Source of the DNA: Candidatus Saccharibacteria bacterium UBA6258
Lineage (GTDB): Bacteria; Patescibacteriota; Saccharimonadia; Saccharimonadales; Saccharimonadaceae
Length of the DNA stretch: 26,355 nt
Reading direction: 5' to 3'
NCBI GenBank assembly: GCA_002441145.1
Contig: DJVK01000009.1
Span: forward strand, 1 to 26,355
Shown here: one piece after another, positions 7,125 to 14,902 of the stretch
How the letters are laid out: each line of letters starts with the position of its first letter
How positions within the stretch are numbered: the first letter of the stretch is position 1
The notes under the pieces: generated by a model
The model's database searches: none
What the model was told of the DNA's origin: nothing
Seen by the model: the letters and a program-made list of their open reading frames with translations, nothing else
Made by a program: the position numbers and the translations under genes

Positions 7125-8633
7125 ATGGCGACATTGAAAGAGTTGCGCGATGAGCGTCTCAGGAAATTAAGTGAACTAAAGAATTTGGGTATCAACCCGT
7201 ATCCTGCTGAAGCTACACGCACGCATGACATCGCTGATGTTACAAGCAAGTTCGATGAGCTCGAAAACCAGACGGTAACAGTCGTTGGCCGCTTATTAGG
7301 TACTCGTAAGTTCGGCAAGCTAGCATTCTTGGTCTTGCGAGACATGAGCGGGCAAGTGCAGTTATTTTTGCGTTCTGACACCGTAGAGCCACTCGATGCC
7401 GTAAATTCTCGTGTGGGTATGGAGCAGCTCAACCTGCTCGATCCAGGTGACTTTATACAGGCTACAGGCCCTGTTATTCGTTCTAAAACGGGCGAGATTT
7501 CAGTGGATGTGCGCGAACTTCGCTTGTTAACTAAATCTTTGCGCCCGATGCCAACTGAGCAAGAAGGATTTAATAATAAAGAAGAGCGTTTCCGTCGCCG
7601 TTACGTCGATATGAACGTTAATCTTGATGTACGCAACCGATTTGTTCGACGTAGTAAGTTTTGGCAGGCGACTCGTAAGTTTTTGGATGATCACGGTTTC
7701 TACGAAGTTAACATTCCTGTTCTTGAGCACACTACCGGTGGTGCCGATGCTACGCCATTCGTGACGCACATGGATGCACTTGACCAAGATTTTTACTTAC
7801 GTATCAGCCACGAATTGCCACTTAAGCGCTTGCTTGGTGCTGGCTTTGAAAAAGTTTACGACCTCGGTCCACGTTTCCGTAACGAAAACTACAGCGACGA
7901 GCACTTACCGGAACATGTAGCCATGGAATGGTACTGGGCGTACGCCAACTGGCAAGACGGTATGAAGTTCATGGAAGAGATGTATAAATATGTTCTTCAA
8001 GAAACATTCGGCACGTTGCAGTTCAAAATCGGTCGCTTTGACGTCGACATGGGTAAAGACTGGGAAGTTTGGGATTACGCAGATGTTATTAAGCAGCACT
8101 ACGGTATCGATGTTCACAATACGACTATCGAAGAAGTCGCTACGAAGCTAAAGGAAAACGGGCTTGAGGTTGAAAAGACTGATAGTATCCCGCGTGGTAT
8201 CGACAAGCTGTGGAAGCACATTCGCAAAGATGTTGCGGGCCCAGTATGGTTAGTGAATACCCCTAAATTTATTTCGCCACTTGCAAAGAGTAGTGTTGAT
8301 AATCCTGATACCGTACAGCGGTTCCAACCGGTAATCCTTGGCTCAGAACTCGGTAACGGCTTTTCTGAATTGAATGACCCGATAGACCAATACGATCGAT
8401 TCGTAGAACAGCAAAACATGCGCGACGCAGGTGACGAAGAAGCGATGATGCTTGATATCGACTTTGTCGAGATGCTTGAATACGGCATGCCACCAGCTTG
8501 TGGTTGGGGATATAGCGAACGAGTATTCTGGATGTTCGAAGGCGTCACGGCACGTGAAGGCGTACCGTTCCCGCAATTACGTCACGACATCGACGACACG
8601 ACAAAAGCCCTCTATCCAGAAGCACACCTTTAG
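7125..8633 (+). CDS. lysS: Lysyl-tRNA synthetase, class II
   Basis: Charges tRNA-Lys. It is 502 aa, the usual class IIb size. The N-terminus (LRDERLRKLSELKNLGINPYP) and OB-fold anticodon domain (about 55-150) are typical. Motif 2 has FRNENYSDEHLPEH followed by the family's ME.Y.AY block, and the FSELNDP signature is near residue 400. Motif 3 is atypical: GWGYSERVF at 460-468, where the family usually reads close to GLGIGIDRL; the essential Arg is kept, but the Gly-Asp segment is changed. The tail after motif 3 (TAREGVPFPQLR) somewhat resembles that of AspRS/AsnRS. I consider LysRS well supported by the N-terminal half. Confidence 0.93.
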   Translation: MATLKELRDERLRKLSELKNLGINPYPAEATRTHDIADVTSKFDELENQTVTVVGRLLGTRKFGKLAFLVLRDMSGQVQLFLRSDTVEPLDAVNSRVGMEQLNLLDPGDFIQATGPVIRSKTGEISVDVRELRLLTKSLRPMPTEQEGFNNKEERFRRRYVDMNVNLDVRNRFVRRSKFWQATRKFLDDHGFYEVNIPVLEHTTGGADATPFVTHMDALDQDFYLRISHELPLKRLLGAGFEKVYDLGPRFRNENYSDEHLPEHVAMEWYWAYANWQDGMKFMEEMYKYVLQETFGTLQFKIGRFDVDMGKDWEVWDYADVIKQHYGIDVHNTTIEEVATKLKENGLEVEKTDSIPRGIDKLWKHIRKDVAGPVWLVNTPKFISPLAKSSVDNPDTVQRFQPVILGSELGNGFSELNDPIDQYDRFVEQQNMRDAGDEEAMMLDIDFVEMLEYGMPPACGWGYSERVFWMFEGVTAREGVPFPQLRHDIDDTTKALYPEAHL

Positions 8634-8667
8634 TAGCTCTGGCATAGGCGGTATCGCTCAGGCGTAC

Positions 8668-8673
8668 TATACT
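8668..8673 (+). promoter_or_regulatory. -10 element of a predicted leaderless promoter
   Basis: TATACT ends 7 nt before the ATG at 8681, so transcription would begin at 8680 or 8681. No Shine-Dalgarno sits upstream of that ATG. No clear -35 or TG extension is visible, so the call rests on the hexamer and its spacing. Confidence 0.55.
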
Positions 8674-8680
8674 AGAGATA

Positions 8681-9178
8681 ATGGCTAATTATCGCGGGCA
8701 CTTGGTTGGGGGATTTGTCGGAGCAGTTATATATACTGCTGCAATGCTTTTTGTGCCCGTTGAGCAGCTTGCTGAATATGCACATTTGCTTAATGACTGG
8801 CAAGCGCTCACGGCAATCTTCGTCCTAGCAATGTTGTTTGGGCTATTCCCAGACGTCGATACGAATAGTAAGGCGCAGGACATATTTTATTGGATCGTTT
8901 TTCCATTAGATGCGTTATTAATTTGGAACGGATACCTGCAGGCTGCGGCCTATCTTGGTTTTATCGCCATGCTACCGATTATTGCGCATCATCGTGGATG
9001 GACGCATCGTAAGTGGGCGGCGTTTATCGTGCCGCTGCCGATTGTACTTATTCCGTATCTGTATGACGAAAAAATGCTCGGTATTAGCTTGGTGTACTAT
9101 GGCGCCGCCGTTATTGGGTATTTGTCCCATCTACTACTGGACGGCCTTATTTGGCGATGGTTCCGCGTTCGTAATTAA
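8681..9178 (+). CDS. Membrane-bound metal-dependent hydrolase, DUF457/YdjM type
   Basis: A 165-aa membrane protein with about four hydrophobic segments and the metal-ligand pattern of the YdjM/DUF457 family. The pattern is His7 in RGHLVGG, an acidic FPDVDTNS block near 56-63, HHRGWTH near 102-108 and GYLSHLLLDG near 145-154. In E. coli YdjM is LexA-regulated and its reaction is not firmly established, so no substrate is proposed. The gene appears to have a leaderless promoter at 8668-8673. Its own 3' end overlaps the region feeding the next promoter, so it may be transcribed separately from both neighbours. No LexA box was recognised. Confidence 0.8.
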   Translation: MANYRGHLVGGFVGAVIYTAAMLFVPVEQLAEYAHLLNDWQALTAIFVLAMLFGLFPDVDTNSKAQDIFYWIVFPLDALLIWNGYLQAAAYLGFIAMLPIIAHHRGWTHRKWAAFIVPLPIVLIPYLYDEKMLGISLVYYGAAVIGYLSHLLLDGLIWRWFRVRN

Positions 9179-9182
9179 TATT

Positions 9183-9191
9183 TGCTATACT
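9183..9191 (+). promoter_or_regulatory. Extended -10 promoter for the ABC transporter cassette
   Basis: TGC plus TATACT (9186-9191) forms an extended -10 that starts 5 nt after the preceding stop codon. The predicted start near 9198 leaves a leader of about 17 nt containing the SD GAGGAAGGG at 9204-9212. Unlike the neighbouring leaderless units, this gene has a conventional ribosome-binding site. Confidence 0.7.
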
Positions 9192-9214
9192 AAGGATAGA
9201 AAAGAGGAAGGGTA

Positions 9215-10129
9215 ATGTCTAATTCCAAGGGTGTGGCGGTCATAAAAATTAAGGGCGTCAAAAAACGCTTCGGCAAAGTTGTGGCGCTTGATGACATTTC
9301 ACTGACTGTACAAAAAGGACATATCCATGGCTTCTTGGGTCCAAACGGTGCAGGCAAGACCACGGCAATAAAAATTTTGATGGATTTTATTCGCCCAACG
9401 AGCGGTAAGGTGTCTATATTCGGCATGGACGCACGGGCTGATAGCGTGAAGGTTAAAGAGCGCGTAGGGTACTTATCGGGTGACATGGAACTCTACGATA
9501 ACCTGACCGGGCATCAGTATCTGACGTATGTCGCGCATCTTAGGGGAGACGGTGACTATAAGCACTTAGCGAAGCTCATAAGAGACCTAGAAGTCATACT
9601 AGACCGTAAAATCGGCACACTGAGCCGTGGTAACAAGCAAAAGATTGGACTGATGGCGGCACTGATGACCGATCCTGACTTGCTTATCCTAGACGAGCCG
9701 ACGACTGGCCTTGACCCATTGATGCAGCAAAAATTTTATGCAGTCGTGCGTGACTATGCGCGCCGAGGAAAAACTGTGTTCATGTCGAGTCATATTCTGG
9801 GTGAAGTGCAAGAAGTGTGCGATGTGATAACGTTCATGAAAAAAGGCAAGACAGTCACGACGGTCGACGTAAAGGATTTACTTTCGGCTACAAAACGCCA
9901 TATTGTGATGAAAATTGATCACCATGAAACGGCGCTAGAGCCGTCGTCTCAAATCGAAGCTACGAACATTAAACGTACTAAGTCGACGTTGAGTTTTGAC
10001 GTACCATCAGCCGATCGCAAAGTGCTGCGCTGGATTGCTACGCAACCAGTGAGTGACGTAACAATAACAGAGGCAAATTTGGACAGTATATTCATGGATA
10101 TGTACGAAGAGGAGGAGAGTAATGTTTAA
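9215..10129 (+). CDS. ABC transporter ATP-binding protein (ABC-2 type)
   Basis: Nucleotide-binding subunit of an ABC-2 exporter. It is 304 aa, with Walker A GPNGAGKTT at 42-50, signature LSRGNKQK at 136-143 (a variant of LSGGQ common in this subfamily), Walker B LLILDEP at 156-162 and H-loop His193. After about residue 215 a C-terminal extension follows, typical of drug, lantibiotic or polysaccharide-type ABC-2 ATPases such as the CcmA/BcrA group. It overlaps the partner permease gene by 8 nt. The exported substrate cannot be deduced. Confidence 0.92.
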   Translation: MSNSKGVAVIKIKGVKKRFGKVVALDDISLTVQKGHIHGFLGPNGAGKTTAIKILMDFIRPTSGKVSIFGMDARADSVKVKERVGYLSGDMELYDNLTGHQYLTYVAHLRGDGDYKHLAKLIRDLEVILDRKIGTLSRGNKQKIGLMAALMTDPDLLILDEPTTGLDPLMQQKFYAVVRDYARRGKTVFMSSHILGEVQEVCDVITFMKKGKTVTTVDVKDLLSATKRHIVMKIDHHETALEPSSQIEATNIKRTKSTLSFDVPSADRKVLRWIATQPVSDVTITEANLDSIFMDMYEEEESNV

Positions 10130-10925
10130 TTCTGTCTTTACGAAGACGATGTATGATAAGCGCTGGTTCTTGCTTGGCTGGGCGCTCGGTGGTGCTACGC
10201 TACTTGGTCTGACGGCGCTGTTCTTCCCGACATTCAAGCAAAGCGGCCTCGACCAAGCACTGCAGTCGATACCTGCTGGATTGCAAAACTTGACGGGAGA
10301 CATTAGTAGTTACGCGCAATTTGATGGGTACCTGGGTAACGCCGTGTATGGGCTGCGAGCACAGATGTTGTTCATCCCGCTTACTATCATTCTTGGAATC
10401 TCGTTGAGTGTAGGGGAGGAGTCGAGTCGTAAGCTGTACCAACTCGTTGCGCAACCTGTATCGCGATTATCGATTGCATTCCAAAAGTGGTTGGCAGGAG
10501 CATTCATTGTTACGATTATTGTGGCCGCATTGTATGGTGCAATCGCTCTCGTTGCCCTGACTATTGGTGAGTCAGTGCCCTTCGAACTGCTCAATAAAAT
10601 TTCGATTATGTCAGCCTTATTCTTGCTGATGATGTTTACGGTCGTCTATGGAATAGGTTTGGCAACGGGCCGAAAAACAGTTGCCCTAGCAATTTCGATC
10701 GTCTGGACGATGGCGAGCTTCTTGATTGATTCGTTTGCGGCATCGATTGATTGGTTAAAGCAAATCGAATGGAGTTCCATCTTTATGTACTACGACACGA
10801 TGAGCTTAACGGAGAGCGCGCTAGATATTAATCACATAGTAATCTTAGCTGGCCTGACCGCAGTATTTTTGATGCTTGGGTTACTTGTGTTCCCGAATCG
10901 AGATTTACGAGAGGAATCAGCATGA
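10122..10925 (+). CDS. ABC-2 type transporter permease
   Basis: A 267-aa integral membrane protein with about six hydrophobic segments (roughly 15-37, 85-103, 127-150, 160-180, 190-212 and 240-260), the layout of ABC-2 permeases. The block GEESSRKLYQLVAQPVSR, a cytoplasmic loop with a TGRK further on, resembles the family's coupling-helix region. A strong GGAGGAGAG SD inside the upstream ATPase gene and an 8-nt overlap mark the two as one transporter. It overlaps the next gene by ATGA (4 nt), linking all four transporter genes. Substrate unknown. Confidence 0.88.
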   Translation: MFNSVFTKTMYDKRWFLLGWALGGATLLGLTALFFPTFKQSGLDQALQSIPAGLQNLTGDISSYAQFDGYLGNAVYGLRAQMLFIPLTIILGISLSVGEESSRKLYQLVAQPVSRLSIAFQKWLAGAFIVTIIVAALYGAIALVALTIGESVPFELLNKISIMSALFLLMMFTVVYGIGLATGRKTVALAISIVWTMASFLIDSFAASIDWLKQIEWSSIFMYYDTMSLTESALDINHIVILAGLTAVFLMLGLLVFPNRDLREESA

Positions 10926-11614
10926 TCGAAGTAAAAAGTGTTACGAAACTGTATGGTAAGAAAAAGAATATATTCTCGGCACTCGATGACGTCAGCTTTA
11001 CGATTCCTGAGGGTGCGAGCGTGGCGGTTATCGGTAAGTCTGGTAGTGGCAAGAGTACATTGATGCATGTCATGAGCGGCCTCGACCGCCCCACGAGCGG
11101 CGAGATTGTTATTGGTGACGAGAATATCCTGACGTTGACGCCCAAAAAGGTTGACGCCTTCAGGTCGCGCGAAATGAGTTTTATCTTTCAGAGCTTTTTT
11201 GTGCAGGGCAACGAGAGTTGCTATAACAATGTCAGTTTACCGCTTGAAATAGCCAATGTGCCTCTGCGCGAACGTAAGCAAAAAATCGAACAAGCACTCG
11301 ACGCTGTCGAGCTACTTGATAAAAGCAAAGCGCGCGCCCGCGACTTATCGGGTGGGCAAAAACAGCGTCTGGCGATTGCACGTGCCATCGTTAATGATCC
11401 AAAAATTCTTTTTGCTGATGAGCCGACAGGAAATCTAGATAGCGTAACGGGCGAAAAAATAGAAGATTTGTTATTCTCGTATTCTCGGGAGCATAATGCG
11501 ACATTAATCGTCGTTACTCACGATGAAGACCTGGCGAATAAATGCGACATACAAATTCGTATCAAGGATGGCAAGATAGAGTCAATTACTGGCGACGTAG
11601 AAGGGAAGAACTGA
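10922..11614 (+). CDS. ABC transporter ATP-binding protein (MacB/LolD-like)
   Basis: A 230-aa ATPase of the MacB/LolD/FtsE group. Walker A GKSGSGKST is at 38-46, Q-loop Gln90, signature LSGGQKQRLAIARA from 142, Walker B with DEPTGNLD at 166-173, and H-loop His200. This group powers mechanotransmission permeases rather than ordinary transport channels. The segment after the Q-loop (SFFVQGNESCYNNV) departs from the usual LLPxxTxxENV. It overlaps both neighbours by a few bases (ATGA at the start, TGATG at the end), so the set is translated as a unit. Confidence 0.93.
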   Translation: MIEVKSVTKLYGKKKNIFSALDDVSFTIPEGASVAVIGKSGSGKSTLMHVMSGLDRPTSGEIVIGDENILTLTPKKVDAFRSREMSFIFQSFFVQGNESCYNNVSLPLEIANVPLRERKQKIEQALDAVELLDKSKARARDLSGGQKQRLAIARAIVNDPKILFADEPTGNLDSVTGEKIEDLLFSYSREHNATLIVVTHDEDLANKCDIQIRIKDGKIESITGDVEGKN

Positions 11615-12975
11615 TGAAGACAAGCGATATTCTGCGACGCGCCGGACGCAACCTGCGCCAGGCAAAGATGCGTACAATTTTGACGAGCTTGGCGATTAGT
11701 GTCGGTGCATTTACGTTGACGCTATCACTTGCAGCTGGTCAGGGGTCGCGTGACTACACGAATGACCTAATTAGCACGAATATCGATCCACAGGCGTTGT
11801 TTATCGTCAAAGATAAATCGATCTTCGAGGGCGGGCCAACTGCGAATACCGGTCTGCGAGAATTTGACGCCGACGTCACGGTGCGTAATGGCCGATCTAT
11901 CAAGCAACTCAACCAAACTGACATCGATAAGCTGAACAAACGAAACGACTTAGTTGACGTGACGCCCGTATATCAGATTGATGTTCAGTCGATATCATTC
12001 GAGGGGAGTGATAAGCGATATATCGCGCAAGTAGATACCTACCGACCTGGCGTAAAAAGCGAAGTGATTGCCGGGGGGCTGCCCGAAATCGGCACCGACC
12101 TTAAAGAAGGTGACGTTGTTATACCAGAGTCGTTTGCTGCAACGCTTGGCATTGATGCCAGTAACCTTATTGGCAAAACGATGACGGTGACGCTTGCTCA
12201 GGTTTCACAGACGCCGACCGATGAAGAGATTCAACGTATCCTTGTGACCGAAGGCACGGCAGGTCTTAGCAAACTTGCTCAGGGTAAAACGAAAGAATTT
12301 GATTTTACGATTCGCGCTATTGCAAAGAAGGCGTCGACCGCACTTGCCGCGACGACATCGGCGCAAGTGTCGGCGATGAGCGCGAAGCAGTTGAATGATT
12401 ATGTCACCGAAGGCACGACAAGTTACCAGAAGTATTTTGGCGTCTCGGCAACAGCCAAAACGGGCGTCGACCCGGCAGTGGTGAAGGCTGAGCTTAATCC
12501 CGAAGGATATGCAGCCCAGACCGCACAAGACCTACAATCGCTATTGTTTACGATCGTTAATATTTTGCAGGGTATCGTAGCTGGTTTTGGCGTGCTGGCG
12601 CTACTGGCTAGCGTGTTCGGCATTATCAACACACAGTACATTAGTGTGCTTGAACGCACGAGTCAGATTGGCCTCATGAAGGCACTCGGTATGTCTGGGC
12701 GTGAAATTGCTAAGTTGTTCCGCTACGAAGCGGCCTGGATCGGATTTATCGGCGGCGTGATTGGCGCAGGTATCGCATGGGTACTTGGAACGGTGGCAAA
12801 CCCGTTGATTACGAGGCAACTTGAATTGGGCGAAGGTAATTACTTATTAGACTTCGTTTGGTGGCAGATCGCGATCCTGCTTGTATCACTCGTTGTTATT
12901 GCTATCGCGGCAGGCTACTTCCCAGCTCGTAAAGCAGCGAAACTCGATCCTATCGAAGCGTTGCGCACCGAGTAG
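11614..12975 (+). CDS. ABC transporter permease (MacB/FtsX-type)
   Basis: A 453-aa permease with the four-helix MacB layout. Helix 1 is at about 20-42, a large extracytoplasmic domain (about 45-310) follows, and three helices lie in the last 140 residues with the FtsX-domain core ERTSQIGLMKALGMSGREI and the C-terminal GYFPARKAAKLDPIEALR. The start at 11614 overlaps the upstream stop and has AAGGGAAG at 11601-11608. An in-frame ATG 72 nt upstream lies inside the ATPase gene and is unlikely. Together with the ATPase it should form a MacB-like efflux or envelope-signalling complex; the substrate is unknown. Confidence 0.92.
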   Translation: MKTSDILRRAGRNLRQAKMRTILTSLAISVGAFTLTLSLAAGQGSRDYTNDLISTNIDPQALFIVKDKSIFEGGPTANTGLREFDADVTVRNGRSIKQLNQTDIDKLNKRNDLVDVTPVYQIDVQSISFEGSDKRYIAQVDTYRPGVKSEVIAGGLPEIGTDLKEGDVVIPESFAATLGIDASNLIGKTMTVTLAQVSQTPTDEEIQRILVTEGTAGLSKLAQGKTKEFDFTIRAIAKKASTALAATTSAQVSAMSAKQLNDYVTEGTTSYQKYFGVSATAKTGVDPAVVKAELNPEGYAAQTAQDLQSLLFTIVNILQGIVAGFGVLALLASVFGIINTQYISVLERTSQIGLMKALGMSGREIAKLFRYEAAWIGFIGGVIGAGIAWVLGTVANPLITRQLELGEGNYLLDFVWWQIAILLVSLVVIAIAAGYFPARKAAKLDPIEALRTE

Positions 12976-12995
12976 CTGGCGAATCTCTACCCCCG

Positions 12996-13004
12996 TGATA
13001 CAAT
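12996..13004 (+). promoter_or_regulatory. Extended -10 of a predicted leaderless serS promoter
   Basis: TGA plus TACAAT (12999-13004) is an extended -10 with exactly 6 nt before the ATG at 13011. Standard spacing puts the first transcribed base on the A of the start codon. AAGGG lies between the two but is 1 nt from the ATG, too close to serve as a Shine-Dalgarno. Confidence 0.7.
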
Positions 13005-13010
13005 AAGGGC

Positions 13011-14306
13011 ATGTTAGACATACGATTCATCCGCGACAATGCTGACCGCGTCCAAGAAGCGGCAGCGCAAAAAGGCTACAAGGTTAATATCAAGGAGCTA
13101 TTAGAGTCGGATGAGTCGCGTCGTGAGCTACAGCAAAAAGCAGACGAGTTACGCACTCGTCGCAATGAAATCTCTTCACGAATGAAGGGTGGTGTTCCCG
13201 CACCTGAGCTTATCGAAGAGGGTAAAAAGCTAAAGACTGAATTGGCTGAGATTGAAGACCACCTACGGGTTGTCGACGAAACGTATATCGATCTTTTGAA
13301 GAAAGTTCCAAATATGCCAGCTGATGACGTGCCGGTGGGTGCGAGCGAAGACGAAAACGTTGTCGCTAAAGTCGTCGGTGAACCGACCGTCTTTGACTTT
13401 ACTCCAAAGAACCATGCTGAAATTGCCGAGGCTAAAGGCTGGTTAGACAAAGAACGTGCCAGCAAGGTTGCTGGATCTCGCTTTGCGTACGTAATGGGCA
13501 GTATGGTCAAGCTTGAGCTAGCGATTGAGCAGTTCGTCATCGACACTTTGACAGACGAAGAAAAAATCAAGCAAATCGCAGCCGGTGCTGGACTTTCGGT
13601 CAACACCAAGCCGTTCGTGCCCGTTCTGCCGCCGCTTATGATCAAGACTGAAGCGTATGACCAGATGGATCGCCTAGAGCCTCGTGACGATCGCTACAAG
13701 ATCGAGGGCGAAGAGCTTTGGCTACAGGGAAGTGCTGAGCATGTCTTGGGCAGCATGCATTCTGGTGAAATTTTTAACGAAACCGATTTGCCAATCCGCT
13801 ATCTTGGCTTTGCAACGAGCTTCCGCAAAGAAGCAGGGACATACGGTAAAGACATGGAAGGCATTATTCGTATGCACCAGTTCGATAAGCTCGAAATGGA
13901 AAGCTTTGCGCTCGCTAGCGATAGCATGAATGAGCACTTATTGTTCGTCGCTATTCAAGAATATTTGCTTGCGGCACTAAAGTTGCCATACCGCGTACTA
14001 CAAAAATGTACTGCTGACATCGGTAAACCGAATGCCCGCGGAGTCGACATGGAAGTATGGCTGCCTGGACAAGCTAAATATCGTGAAACGCACACCGCCG
14101 ACTACATGACTGATTACCAGTCACGCCGCTTGCAGACTCGTGTACGCAAGGACGGCGACCTGCAGCTGGTTCACACCAATGATGCCACGGCTTTTGCCTT
14201 AGGCCGAGCGATGGTTGCGATAATCGAGAATTATCAAACTGCCGATGGGGATGTCATCGTTCCCGAAGTACTCCGCGCCTATATGGGTAACCGCGAAATA
14301 ATTTAG
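13011..14306 (+). CDS. serS: Seryl-tRNA synthetase
   Basis: Charges tRNA-Ser. It is 431 aa, the usual length. The N-terminal two-helix coiled coil that grips the tRNA long arm spans about 25-100. The class II core follows, with GSAEHVLG, SFRKEAGTYGKDMEGIIRMHQF (motif 2) and KPNARGVDMEVWLPGQ. Two conserved active-site blocks are changed: ETHTADYMTDYQSRR (359-373) stands where SerRS normally has a Ser-Ser-Cys-Ser-Asn segment before the DFQARR core, and NDATAFALGR (390-399) replaces the motif 3 NGSGLAVGR. Overall order and length still fit SerRS clearly. It appears to be a separate leaderless unit. Confidence 0.94.
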   Translation: MLDIRFIRDNADRVQEAAAQKGYKVNIKELLESDESRRELQQKADELRTRRNEISSRMKGGVPAPELIEEGKKLKTELAEIEDHLRVVDETYIDLLKKVPNMPADDVPVGASEDENVVAKVVGEPTVFDFTPKNHAEIAEAKGWLDKERASKVAGSRFAYVMGSMVKLELAIEQFVIDTLTDEEKIKQIAAGAGLSVNTKPFVPVLPPLMIKTEAYDQMDRLEPRDDRYKIEGEELWLQGSAEHVLGSMHSGEIFNETDLPIRYLGFATSFRKEAGTYGKDMEGIIRMHQFDKLEMESFALASDSMNEHLLFVAIQEYLLAALKLPYRVLQKCTADIGKPNARGVDMEVWLPGQAKYRETHTADYMTDYQSRRLQTRVRKDGDLQLVHTNDATAFALGRAMVAIIENYQTADGDVIVPEVLRAYMGNREII

Positions 14307-14371
14307 ATATTCAGCTACGCTTGTAGCAACAAACACAGCCGCTATAACTACCGATTGTACGAAAATGGGAG

Positions 14372-14377
14372 TATAAT
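14372..14377 (+). promoter_or_regulatory. -10 element for the hibernation factor gene
   Basis: A perfect TATAAT in the 107-bp gap after serS. The predicted start near 14384 gives a 30-nt leader with a GGGG-type SD (AAAGGGGT, about 14401-14408) ahead of the ATG at 14414. No good -35 or TG extension is seen. The rest of the gap holds a small GCTAC/GTAGC hairpin near 14319 without a T-run, which I do not call a terminator. Confidence 0.6.
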
Positions 14378-14413
14378 AAGGGTATAGCAACGGTTAAACG
14401 AAAGGGGTCTACC

Positions 14414-14794
14414 ATGATCGCACAAATCGAAATAACCGGAGTCGGACCGTATTCTCCCGATGACCAAACAAAAAAATATATCAAGAAGAAGATTGGCGGG
14501 CTCGACCGCCTCGCACCGCGGCACGCGCGTAAAAGCATGCACGCAGATGTCAAATTGGCCGAAGTTAACAGAGACAAGGGGAACAAATACGAAGTAGAGG
14601 TTATCCTCACCGTTCCTGATAAGCGAATGACCGCAAAAGATTCTACGATGAACATTCTTGCTGCGGTTGATATCGTCGAGGCGAAGCTTGCGACGCAGTT
14701 GCGAAAGTATAAACAAGATACACTGCCTCATGTCGGTAAGCGCAGGCTTCTTGACCGTTTTAAGCGCAGCTATGCGCGCGAACAGCAAAGTTAG
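14414..14794 (+). CDS. hpf: Ribosome hibernation-promoting factor (short HPF/RaiA type)
   Basis: Binds the small subunit decoding region in stationary phase or stress, blocking tRNA and mRNA. At 126 aa it matches the short HPF/RaiA form with a single beta-alpha domain: ITGVGPYSPDDQTKKYIKKKIGGLDRL at the N-terminus (compare the usual G....(V/T)..L..Y...KL..L), a strand pair with EVEVILTVPDKRMTAKD, and the helix MNILAAVDIVEAKLATQLRKYK. It lacks the C-terminal dimerisation domain of long HPF, so 100S formation would need another factor. The very basic tail fits rRNA contact. It has its own promoter between serS and secA. Confidence 0.88.
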   Translation: MIAQIEITGVGPYSPDDQTKKYIKKKIGGLDRLAPRHARKSMHADVKLAEVNRDKGNKYEVEVILTVPDKRMTAKDSTMNILAAVDIVEAKLATQLRKYKQDTLPHVGKRRLLDRFKRSYAREQQS

Positions 14795-14843
14795 GTTAAA
14801 TTAATCTGTTGATTCGCCCGTTTACTCTTTTATATGCCGTTGA

Positions 14844-14867
14844 AACGTCGTATAATAATACGTAGTT
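14844..14867 (+). promoter_or_regulatory. secA promoter with inverted repeat over the -10
   Basis: TATAAT at 14851-14856 is the likely -10, placing transcription start near 14863. It lies inside an imperfect inverted repeat: AAC..CGTAT (14844-14853) pairs with ATACG..GTT (14858-14867) around AATA, with two mismatches. A repressor site or a short hairpin at the 5' end is possible. The SD AGAGGAGTGAGGG (about 14881-14893) precedes the ATG at 14903. Confidence 0.5.
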
Positions 14868-14902
14868 TTTCAGAAATTTCCAGAGGAGTGAGGGATTAAT
14901 AT

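Noticed and set aside
11542..11613. 24-residue N-terminal extension of the MacB-like permease
   Set aside because: It lies within the upstream ATPase gene and is highly charged, while the ATG at 11614 has an SD and the usual stop/start overlap.
9215..12975. ABC cassette as a horizontally acquired island
   Set aside because: Base composition and codon use look like the neighbours, and there are no repeats, integrase or tRNA at the edges.
13076..13645. Minus-strand open frame of 189 codons inside serS
   Set aside because: Serine-rich low-complexity translation typical of an antisense shadow; serS on the plus strand is unambiguous.
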